This document shows positions 20,701 to 32,650 of a stretch of 64,000 nt of DNA, one piece after another. This DNA comes from Anthostomella pinea (lineage: Eukaryota; Ascomycota; Sordariomycetes; Xylariales; Xylariaceae): assembly GCA_963556695.1 (NCBI GenBank), contig CAUWAG010000007.1, positions 310,001 to 374,000 on the forward strand. The letters are read 5' to 3'. Numbering within the stretch: position 1 is the first letter of the stretch; every line of letters starts with the position of its first letter. The translations under genes and the position numbers were made by a program. A model generated the notes under the pieces. That model made no database searches. It saw only the letters and a program-made list of their open reading frames with translations, and was not told the origin of the DNA.

Positions 20701-22268
20701 TCCGGTTGTGGGTAGGGTACTCTCCCATACTCGTCTCGCTCCGCGAGTACCCCGGGCTCGGGTGGACGGTCACAAACCGCGTTCCGTACTGGATTGCATG
20801 TCTTCCAGATGACCAGCTCCGGCATATGGTCCGGCTGCACAAGACCTGTGGACCTGCCGTTTGATTTGCCCCTAATGACCTGAGCTATTCATATTGTCGC
20901 TCCTGGAAGGACACCTGCCTTGGCCCCCAAGGGCAAGAGGGAGAACTTGACCGAATTCAGGTTCGACGCACCATCGGGCAACGCTGTGCCGAACCTCACC
21001 GCCCAGGGCGATCAGGCTCGCAATGCCGCTGTATGACGGGAGTTCTCACCCGCCTTCTCCGAGGAGGCTCTGGAGGCACAGGAGCCGCTGTTGCAGAAAT
21101 GTCCCGACCTCATGGTCGCCAGGTGGCGCGAGATTGCGGCCCCCAGCGTCACCGAGCTACTCTACTTCATGAGGTTTGACATCGTGGCCAGACTCGCATT
21201 CGGCGAGCCCCTGGGCCTACTCTAAGATAACGAGCACTCGAGTTGGGTTGCGACAGCCTGTGAGACTGTACGAATATGTGATCTCCCGCTCATCGAACTT
21301 GCCCGGCAAGGTAGTTGGCACAGGCAGATCCTGCCTCTGGTCCAAATGATCGAGTTTGGCCCTCTTCCAAGAGTATGTTCGTTCTGATGGAGCCCAACTC
21401 CATCTCAAGACGCGCTTAAAACATGTCAACCACACTGTGTCCCGCGTCGACACCTAAGAGAAGGGTCAGACAAGCCCATCTGTGGAATATGGTACCCGCA
21501 TCCGACGTCCTCATACTCGACAAGATACATATCAATGCTAAGGTGTTCATGACTACAGGGACAGAGATGGCAGGTGAGCCGCTGCTTCCCGGCAAGAAAC
21601 AGTCATCACTGACTGCTTTACCTGCCTTGCTTGCTTGCTCACAGCTTTGAAGTACTTCGGGTCCCAATAAAACGAATACACTGACCGATGAGATCCGCGG
21701 GCGATTCAACAGTAGCGAGTATACCTCACTAGAGGCCCTCGCTGGCCTGGAGTACCTGAACGCATGTCAGACGGCAGAGGATGACACTCGTACACCCTAC
21801 ATCAATTAACGCTCACCTAGCAAGGCCCTCGGGGGGGAACTCCGAGTCCACTCACCGGTTTCGTCGGCCACCCCACGGGAAATAACACAGGGCGGCACGT
21901 TACAGTCGGGAAGTGCCTTCATGGGGGCACTCGTGTACCGGGCCCCATCTGCGACGTATCGTTCGCCTTCAGGCCAGTCCCATTTTCCAACCACTTACAC
22001 TTCGAACCTGGAGCCGCGGAATAATTACAGTGAAGCTGATAATGGGTATCGTCTTAGAAGTCCCGAGGCGCACCAGCTCTTCATGGTTGGGGCCACGGAA
22101 TTACGTCGGCGTGGACATGGCTTGGCACGAGATGAGACTGCTGCTCGCGGAACTGATGTTCAATTTCGATATTAAGTCGGATGTTGGCCCTGACTGGAGG
22201 GGCCAGAACGTATACGTCGGTCTCCTCTACTGGCGGCCATCGTGTGAGAAGAGTGTGAGCCGAGTGTA
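20700..22268 (+). pseudogene. Cytochrome P450 relic lacking the haem cysteine
   Basis: Colinear P450 landmarks can be read: an N-terminal hinge-like REYPGLGW, HMVRLHKTCGPAV followed by FAPNDLSY and RSWKD, AFSEEALEAQEPLLQK, YFMRFDIVARLAFGEPLGLL, LTDEIRGRFNSSEYTSLEAL with LEYLNAC, and the haem region GPRNYVGVDMAWHEMRL followed by the C-terminal FNFDIK. The invariant haem-ligand Cys is Tyr (TAC at 22102-22104, one G-to-A step from TGC). Stops include TGA between GPAV and FAPN and TGA before REFS (both explained by CGA to TGA), and TAA after GEPLGLL; frameshifts are also present. The I-helix and ExxR region is badly degraded. It once encoded a membrane monooxygenase of about 500 residues; the substrate is unknown. 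Confidence 0.8.
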
Positions 22269-22305
22269 GGATCTGGAGTACATTACCGAGATGCTTGACC
22301 CGGTC

Positions 22306-23558
22306 TCACTCCTTCTCCCACACTGTAGCCGGTGGCCAATCCTCATAGTCAAGGGAACGGCTGCCACTCTCGTCATCGGGAAGCATCCAGGCTTCCGGGA
22401 GACAAGCCATCGTTTCTACCGTCGCGGCATGTCCGGCCGCAGCTTGGCGAGTTGGCGGTACGTCGACTCCTTCGCTTTCGTGGGCCACCGGATTAGGTAC
22501 GGCCTAGATTCGAAGGGAGCTGGCGAGAGTACATTATTCATGCAATGGTCCTTCTGCCCCTGCCCATCGGGTTGCTTGGACCACCAGACGGCGAACATGG
22601 TGTTGTGGTAGATGCCGCGGACGCAGCAGATTCTCTCGAGGTAGACTGGCCGAGGTCGGCGCAAGCGCGTGTACCGGTCCACGTCGCCGTTGTAGGCGGC
22701 CATGGCGATGAGCAGATATTTTTGCACGGTGGGCAGGTCTGGTGGTAAGGGCTCGGAAGCAACTGCACCTCGAGTCGAGTGGCGTGGAGTCTGTTCGCGG
22801 CCCCGTCAGAGTCATGTTTGTCGATGCTCATGTCTTCGGTAACGTTAAAACATGTTGTCGTCGTAGCCCTGCTCATCCCACACACCCATGCTGACCAATT
22901 TGCCGTCTTCCTCCTCGTATTCGCAGTCGGCGTCTTTGAAGCCTTGTTTGACGTCAAGAATCCACCGTGCGCAAGTATCGCCGTTCAGATGTGCCGAATG
23001 TGGCTTATCCAGGTTGGTCGATAGCGTATAGTCATTCATAATGCTGTACCGCACGGTCCAAGACATGATATCTTCAAAGATAGCAAGGTTGCCACATTTT
23101 CGAGCCTCCTGGGCAATGTGCACATCCGGCAAGATATCGAGCTCATTATACAGCTGCGTATACAGCTGCGTATACCCAGCAACAGCACAGGCGCGGCCGA
23201 CTTGATACACCATTTTCGGGTATCTTCGCGCCAGCTCACGGTACGTCTCCTGCAACGCCGTTTCGGGATGCCAGACACAATAGGGCACCTCGTCGTCCGG
23301 ACATCCTTCGAAGCTGGCAATCACGTTGCTCATGATGCTGCGAGCGTTCAAGGCGCGATTGAAGACAGGCAAGGTCCCGCGTAGTTCCTCCCCCAAGCCG
23401 TAGTGGTAGCGTATACCGCGGATGAGGCAAAGGCGATACACTGGGTCACCAAGTGCCTGTTCCACTTCTCCGCCTCGGAGAGCGGCGAGACATGCCCTGC
23501 GGCTGCATTTGGCGGTTAGTAGTCTTTCATTTAGGCTGGCTTCGGTGGTGGTTGCCAT
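22306..23558 (-). pseudogene. Uncharacterised gene with an internal repeat, frameshifted
   Basis: From 23558 the minus strand is open for 237 codons to a stop at 22845. An extra T in the run at about 22848-22851 causes it: skipping one T continues as NVTEDMSIDKHDSD. A second shift near 22740 leads to the frame 22727-22416 (QKYLLIAMAAYNGDVDRY...). The two halves resemble each other: VYRLCLIRGIRYHYGL with PYCVWHPETALQETYRELARRYP, against VYLERICCVRGIYHNTM with PYLIRWPTKAKESTYRQLAKLRP. This is an internal duplication of about 100 residues. I do not recognise the family; no membrane helix or catalytic motif is visible. The 3' end lies tail-to-tail against the P450 relic. Confidence 0.55.
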
Positions 23559-25030
23559 CGGGTAAGAGGCTTGTTGACGCGGTCAACTGGAGTATATAGA
23601 GATCGGGACTCTGGTGAGCCGGTTTAGATATGTCGATAGAAGGCAGTCGGACCACATTACCTTCCGTAAGGAATGGTATTTATTAAGTATAAGTTATAAA
23701 AGTCGTCAAACCCAAATATTATTAAAATTACAGGAATAGGGTTAAAAGGCTAAACCTTAAATAAATACCTATCTTATAACTCCTGCTTTGTTAATTATAA
23801 TACTTACCTTATATATTATCATTAGCCTTATATTAACTACAATTATTAGCCTTAACGTTAATCTAAATAAAAAGTTTATTAAAACTCGTAGTAATAACCT
23901 TTAATATATGTATTTATAATCTATTGTTAACGTTAAATATTATTCGCTTTTAAAAACCTCATTTTTCTATAAAAATAGCTAGAAATAAAATTGCTTTATA
24001 CTTGAAACGATATCGGAATAAATAAACAAAAGTTTAATACCCAACGTTTAAGTAAAGGGCTAATAATTGATAATTAATGAATTTTAACGTAAATATCGTA
24101 TAATAAATATTAACTATTAACCGTTAGCTGTATTATAACTATATTTATTACTACTTAGGTTTATATTTTAATATGTCTTAACTTTTATAATACGTAATTA
24201 AAACGTCGTATAATTTAACGCAGCTAATTCGATTAGCATATATATGAAACTTTTCGGTTTCAATATATTATAAAACCCGTTAACACTTATTATAATGCTA
24301 TTTATATTCTTAATAATAAACATATTCTTTTAACAAACCCGCCTTAAATATACGATGATATTCAAAGCCGTTATAATCATCATAAACCTTCTTTATAAAA
24401 CTAATAACAAGCCAATTAAATTTTTGTTTTACTAGTCTAGCTTTAAGCTAATATTATTCTTCGTCTTTATAACTAACAGTAAGGTTTACCGCCAGAAAGG
24501 ACGTTTTCAGGCCTCGCTGTTAATTAATAAACGTATTGATTTAAATATATATAAAACCTTATTAATATTTATATAATAATTTATTTACAAAACTTATTAA
24601 CGCTTATATCGGTCTTTATTTTATTTTGTATTAATAACGTTATTTGAAATATAGTATTGGTTAATATTTAAAAATTGTTAAAAATTTAAATTAAGTAAAG
24701 ATTACTAATCTTTTTCTATCTTATTTTATACTGTAGATGCTTAACACGCGTTTTAACGTAATAATACTAAAAACAGAATCCGATAAGCCTTTTATAAATT
24801 TATTACTTATTATTTTACACGGTAAGTCATATAATCTTTTCTAAAACTATCGTCGATATATGTATATATATATATGTATTAATGCTTATAAAACCTTAGC
24901 CCCCTATAAAAATACACTGGTCTTAATAAATTTTATCGTAAAATTCATACTAATTACATATAAGTAGGTCGATCTAAAAAATACACAATTTTGAATCAAT
25001 AATATTATCATAATAAAGCTTAACTTAATT

Positions 25031-25092
25031 AAACACTTTCATACTATTAAAGCTTTATACTAAACACTTTCATACTATTAAAGCTTTATATT
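25031..25092. repeat. Tandem duplication of a 31-bp unit
   Basis: Two adjacent copies (25031-25061 and 25062-25092) differ at a single position, a C/T. In sequence so heavily mutated this near-identity implies a recent event. Confidence 0.9.
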
Positions 25093-27954
25093 AAAAATGC
25101 TATAATTGTACTGCTTTAATATAAGTAAATGAAGCTTAGGTTAAGGTAACTATATATATATTATTATTGTAACTCCTTAGTATTTAATAATAAAATAGCC
25201 TCGCTTTCACGGGTGAATTTAAAGTACTCTCTTTTGACTTTATCTTTAATAATAATAATAAGAAAATTTTAACTATTCAACTGCCGTTTCTTAATAATAT
25301 GAAGTTTGACCTCTTTATATTATACACTTAATCTTCTTTGTTAGAAAAGGCGTCTAAATGTCGTATGTAAAACTAGATAGGTACTGAAGCAACCTTAATA
25401 TATATAAAACTGTAATAATAAACGATAGTTACTTTACTTAAACTAACGAAATTACTTTATTCAAAATAACGTATTACGAATAAAATAAATAGTAATTACG
25501 TCATTAAGAGCAACATATTCCATCTTAAGCCTTAGATTTGGGTTTTTTTAATAATAGAAGTATTTGATTACTAACCTATGTATATTAATACTTACTTATT
25601 ATAAATATAACGTAATATCTATTTAAACCTTTAATTTCAATCATGATTTAATTAGTTTAAAGTATCATATATAGCATTATGATGGAACTAACGTAAGGAT
25701 CTCGTTAGTAAAATCAAAAAACCTTACTATTAATTTTTAAAACCATTAACTAGGCTTCAACTAATAATAGCCTTATAACAGGAGCTGTTAAAAGCTTTCG
25801 ATAACGATTTATATTGATCTCGTTATAAGTTATTAAATTAATTATTAGAATTTTAGTTAATACCAACTATATAAAAAAACAACGTATTAAGCCTTGTAAC
25901 ATTTAATTTAGATTTCAGTTTTATTATCGTAAATATTTTGCGAAGAATATTTTATGTTTTTTAGTTTCATTTTATTTAACAGTTGTAACTAACTTTGTTG
26001 TCATTTTTAAAACATTAATATAAAGATAATAAAGGCCTTGACTTATATTTAAGCGTTAATTAAACCTCTTTTCTAGCTTATATATTACTTTTATATAAGT
26101 CTTTTGTTTACATTTCTATGTATAACGTTACCCATAAAATAAATAAAGTATCGTAAAAGTTTAAGCGACATGATATAGATATATCTATCAATTGGAATTC
26201 TGGCTATTATATATTTAAAGTAAAACCTTTTTTCTATTTGAAATAATCTTTATTTTCTTATTGTAAATTATATATTATTAACTTTAACATATAAGATCTA
26301 TATTACAGGTGAATATAATTCAAGCGGAACATCCTTTTTTACTGACACCTTTTTTAGTTATATAACGGAATTTTTCACTCAATATTAAATATATATTAAA
26401 AGCCTATTGAATCTGTTAAGTGAAAGTATCTTCATTTTATGTTAATCTTAAACTTCTTACTTATTAATATACCGCTTACGCGTGAAAAGGCCAATCTTAT
26501 ATTAAATAATAGAAAACCCACGCTATTAAAATTCATTTAATTAATAAATCCATTTATACCATATAAGATGTGTCGTTACGAAGTTATATATAATAAGAGT
26601 TTCGGTTAAATTTTTAGAAAATATGGTATCATAATTAACATAAAATCTACAAAAAAACAATAGTTATATACAGTACGAAAAGAACCATTTTTGAATTAAA
26701 AGCTTTTATTTCTACTTTAACTAATACTTAATTCTTGATAGCTGATATTACCTTAATTTGTATTAAGAGTTTTATGATAATAATTAGCTTAACTCTTTAC
26801 ACTTTTACTTCGAGTAGTATTAAAAAATAATAAATATATATTATTTTCGAAATATAGTTTACATTATACATAATACCTTAATTTAACGCTTATTAATGTA
26901 ATACGTTAGTCTTACTAGTTGATAAAACATTGTTAAAGGCTAGAAGATTTTAAAACGTATATTTATTACTTGCGGCTTATAAAGACCTGAAAACACTGAA
27001 AAAAAAGGATATGTATACTTTATAAAAAATTATTTGAGTTTTAAATTATTTTATTTTATAACTATAAGCTGTCTAGATATAATAAGACAAATTTATGAAA
27101 GAGAAATTCTAGCCTATACCTTTAAAATTAAAATATTAACTATTAAAAAACCTTTTAATATAGCCTTTAACTTTAGCCTAGCTTTTTACTAGCTACTAGT
27201 CACGCAATTAAATCAATTCTTCTTAACCCGCGTAGGAATACCTAAATAGACTTTAATAGTAATATAGAGCACGGCCTTACGCTGTAAGAAGTCTCTACTA
27301 TCACAAGTTGTTTAAAAGCTTAACGAAAGGCCTTTTTTCCTTTCTTCTCTTTTATATAACTAACTTAAATACTCTCCTTTCGCTTTAGATATTAAGTTTA
27401 AAACGCTAAGATTATTTAATAACCGTTTTAAACTATAAGATTATAATAGTTTACCGAACTTAATATTTACTTACGCTTATAAAACTACGTCGCCTTATGA
27501 AGGTATTAAAATAAGACCTTTTCACGGTGATATTATCGACTTTACGTTAATTAATTAAGTATGTAGGTTTCTTTTGGGAGAAATAGACCTCTTAAAAAGT
27601 TACTTCGAAAACGAAAATATTCCCGATAGCATTAATGATATTAAGATTTAGCAGGGATGAAGAAATATTAACCGGGAATTGCGAAGCAAGCTTAATGAAG
27701 CAACACGTAAAATACTAGCTAAATATATTAAGTTTTATAAAGACCAAAAGTAAAAGCGGCTAAGTTAAGTAAAGGTGTAACTCAAAGTAATCCATAACTA
27801 CATCTAGATATAATAAATAAAACATTACAGTTAACGTATATATAATAACGAGTCTATTAATTTTTTAGAATTAAAAGGGTAAAAGCGATTTATAATAAAA
27901 CTGCTATATATATTAATATACGTAAAACTCAAAACAAAAACAAATTAACTACTT

Positions 27955-28290
27955 ACACAAATCTTTAAAAAAAAACCCATATTTAGAAAAACAAAAAATT
28001 ATAAATTAGAAAAATAAAAATTTAAAGAATTTAAATTTAAAAAATAAAAAACAAAAAATAAAAAAAAATATTTTTTTTTAAACTAAAAATAAAATTTCTT
28101 TTTTTAAAAAAAAATTTAAAAAATTAAAAAACCCCATTTTAAATTTTAAGAATTTTAAAATTTTAAAAAATTAAAAATTTTATAAAATTAAAATTATAAA
28201 AATTTCAAATTTTAAAAAAATTATAAAATTAAAAGTTTAAAAAATTCAAAAAATTGAAATTTTTAATTTATCGATTTATATATTATAAAT
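27955..28290. repeat. A/T homopolymer-rich low-complexity tract
   Basis: Runs of A and T with only scattered C or G, for example around 28040-28090 and 28130-28250. There is no coding potential. It ends about 40 bp before the copia-type LTR. Confidence 0.85.
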
Positions 28291-28332
28291 CTATTAATAT
28301 GCATCTTTGTTCCTATCAATAATTATTCTCTA

Positions 28333-28534
28333 TGTGGGAACAGGCTTGAACGATCAATCATAATACTCGAGTATGGGGTTAAGGTCACGATGTTGCTGAT
28401 GGTTGAATCGGGAAGTCTGGCTGGACCTGCAGGTCTGGCTAAGTGACCTCACAATCTGGTATCTAATCTCTTATCTAATCATATATGTGGGTTCTGTATG
28501 GATGGTTTGACTGTGGAATCACATAGATCCAACA
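28333..28534 (+). repeat. Copia-type solo LTR (202 bp), an island in the AT-rich block
   Basis: It starts TGTGGGAACAGGCTTGAACG and ends AGATCCAACA. The 5-bp flanks are CTCTA (28328-28332) and CTTTA (28535-28539), one transition apart. It is closely related to the unit at 55676-55879, most differences being transitions. Base composition is clearly less AT-rich than the flanks. No internal region is present. Confidence 0.85.
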
Positions 28535-28828
28535 CTTTATTATATAAAAAACCTTATAACACTTAATAAAAATTTAAAACAAACTTGTATTATTAAAATT
28601 CAAGAATATTCTTAAGAAAACATATATTATGAAAAATACTAAACTCAAAACACATAATATACAGTCTAATAGTTTAAAATTTAATAAAAATTATTAAATA
28701 AAAACATAAAATATTAAATATTAAAATAGCCTAACGCTTAAGATAAACGGAATGCTCGTAATAAAACCGACTAATACATAAACCCAGTATAAGGTTAAAA
28801 AGGCTTAACAAGAGCTTATAGTTTTTTA

Positions 28829-28866
28829 AATAATAAATAATAAATAATAAATAATAAATAATAAAA
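28829..28866. repeat. Microsatellite with a 7-bp unit (TAATAAA), about five copies
   Basis: Perfect heptamer reiteration in the AT-rich block. Confidence 0.85.
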
Positions 28867-28879
28867 TTCCTTTTTGTTA

Positions 28880-30115
28880 TTATTTATACATATTATTAAA
28901 GCCATTATAAATATATATATACCGTTAAAGGCCGTATAAAACATATAAAAAACCTTTACATATCGCCTTATTTAATATAAAATGCTTTAAAATATAACTA
29001 AATATATAAAATAACCTTAAATATACCCGTAATTTGTCACGGCGAGCGTACTGAGGAGCTGGGACATGGCCGGCAGCAAGCAGCTATTACTCTATTGACG
29101 AGAATATCAAGACTAGAGAGGAAAGGAAGAGAGAGAGAGAGATAGGTACAGCGGGAGGTTGCCCCTTTAAGGGGATCCTCTGGTCAGATCCTTCCCTTAT
29201 TGGGAAGTATTGGCTTGTCATGTGGGAAGGTCCGTGCAGGCCGTCACATAGTTTGTGATAATCGTTACTAACGTCGCAAAAAGATATAAAATAATAAATA
29301 ATTAAAAAAAACCTATCAAGATCGCGTTATGCCTAAAACTTATAAACTGTGAAGCCATTATAAGACTTAGTAACGCTTTAAAAAAAAACCTTTCAAACTC
29401 TAAACTTAATTAATCGTAATATAAAAGCCATTTAATGCGTATAGAATGGCCATTTCCCCCCTTTTTATATATAATTAATATTTAAATTTATCATAATTAT
29501 ATACCTTATTATTACATTTTATAAAACAAATAAGTGATAATTTGGAAAAAATTTACTCTAAATTTATTGGCCTGTATTTACTCAAATAACGCATTATTAA
29601 TACGTTTTGATGCTTAATATACTGACCAAAATTTTCTATTCGTTAATCTTCCTAAAAATAACAAAAGGAAAAATATTAACGAAAAGAATATCGCTAAATG
29701 TCCCCCAAAGAAAATCGTATTTAGTGTCCCAAAATTTATAAATAAATTATACAACGGTATTGAAGAATAAATTTTTAAATTACATAAATTATAAAAATTA
29801 CTGGATATCGAGAGTTATAACGATGAATAAACCCGGTTTATATATTAAGTTATAAATATAAAAGATAAGAAATCGGCCTATAGTTCGGATTTAACGTCGG
29901 ATTTAAGGGGAAAATCGTCGCCGATATAAAACGACATATCGGATAGATCGGCTAGCGATTGTTATCGGCGTTAACGCTTCGAACAAGGATATATTTTGCC
30001 CTAGATGAATTTAATTAATAGTCGACTAATGACCGTTTTAAACCACGTAAGACGCCTATTGAAATATAAGATAAACATATAAAAAGTAGTTATAAGCCAT
30101 ATCTAAGGCATTTTT
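28880..30115 (+). repeat. Decayed dispersed repeat, copy A (interrupted by a solo LTR)
   Basis: It aligns by eye with 41340-42480 and, in part, with 43700-44075, 54500-54880 and 63600-64000. Shared landmarks in order are ACCGTTAAAG...CCGTATA, AGTTTGTRATAA..GCGAAAAG, TTATTAATACGTTTT, and the segment CGACATATCGGATAGATC followed by GTCGACTAA. The LTR at 29035-29248 lies inside it; the uninterrupted site is visible at 41508-41530. Probably a RIP-mutated retroelement, family not identified. Confidence 0.65.
29035..29248. repeat. Solo LTR (214 bp), same family as 693-908
   Basis: It starts TGTCACGGCG and ends GGCCGTCACA, with flanks TAATT (29030-29034) and TAGTT (29249-29253), one transition apart. 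It is nearly identical to the copy at 693-908 although it lies in heavily mutated DNA. The empty site is found in repeat copy B near 41515. Confidence 0.88.
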
Positions 30116-31520
30116 AATTTATAGATATATTATTTATTTGTTTTGATGACGGCTTTACTCTTTATTATAGAAGCCTTAATACTTATCGAAATAACGCCAG
30201 ATTTTAAGATAAGCTTTAATTTTATCGAAACTAAATCGATAATAAGAAAACCATAAAAACATTCATACAAAAAGGCTTATTAAATATATTTATCGGAAAC
30301 CCCGTTTTAATAATTTTTAACGATAAAATAACGACAAAACCGCCTTTAAATATTTAAATTGAAACCATTTTTTCAAACGTCGTAAAACCTACTTCTATAC
30401 CGCGTAATATAGGGGAAATAATAATACAATAGTTTACACGGTAAAATATCTTTCTGAGTAACTTGTTTTTTCTCGCTCGCTTTGTAATAAATACTAACAT
30501 TATACGAAAGCTTTCTTTTAAATTCGCGCTTAACGTCTTATATTTAATGTTAATATAATGAGCAATCAGGAGTATAAACTATACACGTTGATAAGCAAGT
30601 TCATTATCTTTTTATAAATAACTTACCGGCCGGTAAAGAAAAGAAGGCAGAAAATTACCTTTTAAACACGTTGTTAATATAAAGTTCGAAACCTTATGTA
30701 AAAATGATTTATAAGTATAATATAAAAATACTTCATAATAACGTTATTATATTAATAATCATAAAAGATTATATATAATTCCAAAAAACCGCAATTTTAT
30801 ACGAGGAAATATGGTATAAATATAGTAACAATATCAGAATTCGAAAATTCGAAAGAACAAGAATATATTATAACTTCTTGTTTTATACGCTTAATATTCG
30901 GACCTTACCCGCTTTTTTTCCTATCTTATTTTAATAATAGCTATTATACCTATCGTTCTTTTACTTTATATAAATATAAGCAATTGAAGAAAACGCATAT
31001 TATAACCGTATTAAATTACCAAGCTTTCAACTTTCAACCAGTATTCCTCCACCCAGGACAATGGCACCGCGTTATAACAAGTCAGACATGCAGCTAGCTG
31101 TTTAAGTTAAAAAACGAGACCCTCATGTTTCTGTTTGAAAGCTTGTTAACACTTTCCACCTACCAATCTCTACACTGGCTCAAAAAATCGCCGGCCGACT
31201 ATCACGACGCGATAATATGCCCAATTCTTTGAAACTTACGGTTTCTGAAAAGAATGCCATTTGCTCCTTCATACTCGACCTGGATGCGCGAGCATTTCTA
31301 CCACGGTACACTTATGTTGAAAATATGGCGAATCAATTGTTGGCAGTGCGTGGGACTGGACGCGTCAGAAAGAACTGGACGGCGAACTTCATTAAACGTA
31401 TACCAGGGCTCCGGACGCGTTTTCATTGGAAGGTAGACTACCAGAGGGTCTTGAACAAAGATCCAGACGCATATCGCGCTTGGTTTTGCCAAGTTGCGGC
31501 GGCAATCGCAAAACATGGTA

Positions 31521-32650
31521 AACTGGGTGGACAAAAGTCTCCGTACACCCACCACTAATCTCCGACCATTAAAACAACGCGTCAACAACCCTTCAACTTC
31601 AACACTCTCTCAACAACGCAAATCACGATGGTATTTCCATCTTTTAGAGGCGAATGCGCCCGTACTATTCAGGCAGTGAGGGACTTTCCCAGGGCTTCGT
31701 GGCAAAAGATCCGAAACAAGGCCCGTGTTCTCTGCTACACGAAGACTATCAAGCGCCTCTGCCACGCCAAAGGGCTTCAGAAGTGGCAAGCAGCCAAGAA
31801 GACCAAGCTGAACGAGGAGACGGCTCGGATAAGGCGCGAATTTGCCGAATATTATGACCATCCAGAGCGTATTCTCAAGCTCTTAAAGGCACTGTTCTCT
31901 GACGAGTGTACAATCCAAAATAAATCGGATAATCCAGGCGATTGGGTTATCCGAGACTCATCAAAGCCGTACCTTTACGATCTCGTGAACCCCAAGAGCC
32001 ACTGAAAGCCTCGTACTTCGATAATGGTGTGATCTCAGATCTGGCTACGTGATAGAGAAAGAGGACTGGGCGAATTGATCTTCTGCCCACTCGATCCGAA
32101 TATTCCGTTCAGAGGAGTATCCACAGAGTCATATAAACAGGTCCTTTAGAACGGCCTCCTTCCTTTATATGAGGCTGGAGATCCTTTTATTTAAGATAAC
32201 GCGAAAGTTCACCTCTTAAGAGGTGTTCCAGAGTAGCTAGAAGAGCACGGGATTCACTGTATTGACTGGTACCCTCACAGCACCGATCTCAACCCTATCG
32301 AGCACGTCTGGCGATTTCTGAAGAGACAAATACGTGCTATCAAGCCTGAATTCTCTGAATTAAAGGACAATATCCCTCATTACCAGTACACATACGACTT
32401 AATCAAGAGGGCATGGTCCAAGATCGATCCTGAGCAGATACGCGTGCTGATCGAGTCTGTTTGCGATCGCATTGCCGCATGCAGGCGCGCTGGTAGATGG
32501 TACACGCATTACTGAACAGACTATTGAATGCAAGTTATTTGATAATTTTTTGACCAGAATTGAGTATGTTGTGGTTCAATTGAGTTGTGAGGTGTAGCAG
32601 GTCAGGGGGTCTAGAAATGGGATTGTACGGAGACTTTTGTCCCCCGATTG
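31521..32650 (+). mobile_element. Tc1-like element (1130 bp) nested in a pogo-like transposase
   Basis: The ends are inverted (GGACAAAAGTCTCCGTACA at the left, its complement at the right), with TA at 31519-31520 and 32651-32652. Deleting the element and one TA restores the codon GGT-ATT of the host transposase in frame, so both ends and the duplication are exact. It contains one transposase gene on the plus strand. Base composition is normal compared with the surrounding AT-rich block. Confidence 0.93.
31628..32515 (+). pseudogene. Tc1/mariner DD34E transposase, single frame with transition-type stops
   Basis: From ATG 31628 one frame of 296 codons runs to TGA at 32513-32515 without any frameshift but with five internal stops. 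Catalytic residues are Asp in LFSDECTIQ, Asp in (stop)DNAKVHLL and Glu in DLNPIEHVW, 34 positions after the second Asp, the DD34E spacing. Each stop is one transition from a plausible codon: TGA for CGA or TGG at 32003 and about 32030, TAG for CAG near 32147, TAA for CAA before DNAKVH, TAG for TGG before LEEHG. An N-terminal helix-turn-helix is short or missing. Recently alive, now inactive. Confidence 0.88.

Noticed and set aside
30440..31061. Left terminal inverted repeat for the pogo-like element at 31.06 kb
   Set aside because: The only similar word (about 30470-30486) is in the same orientation as the right end, so it cannot be the inverted partner.
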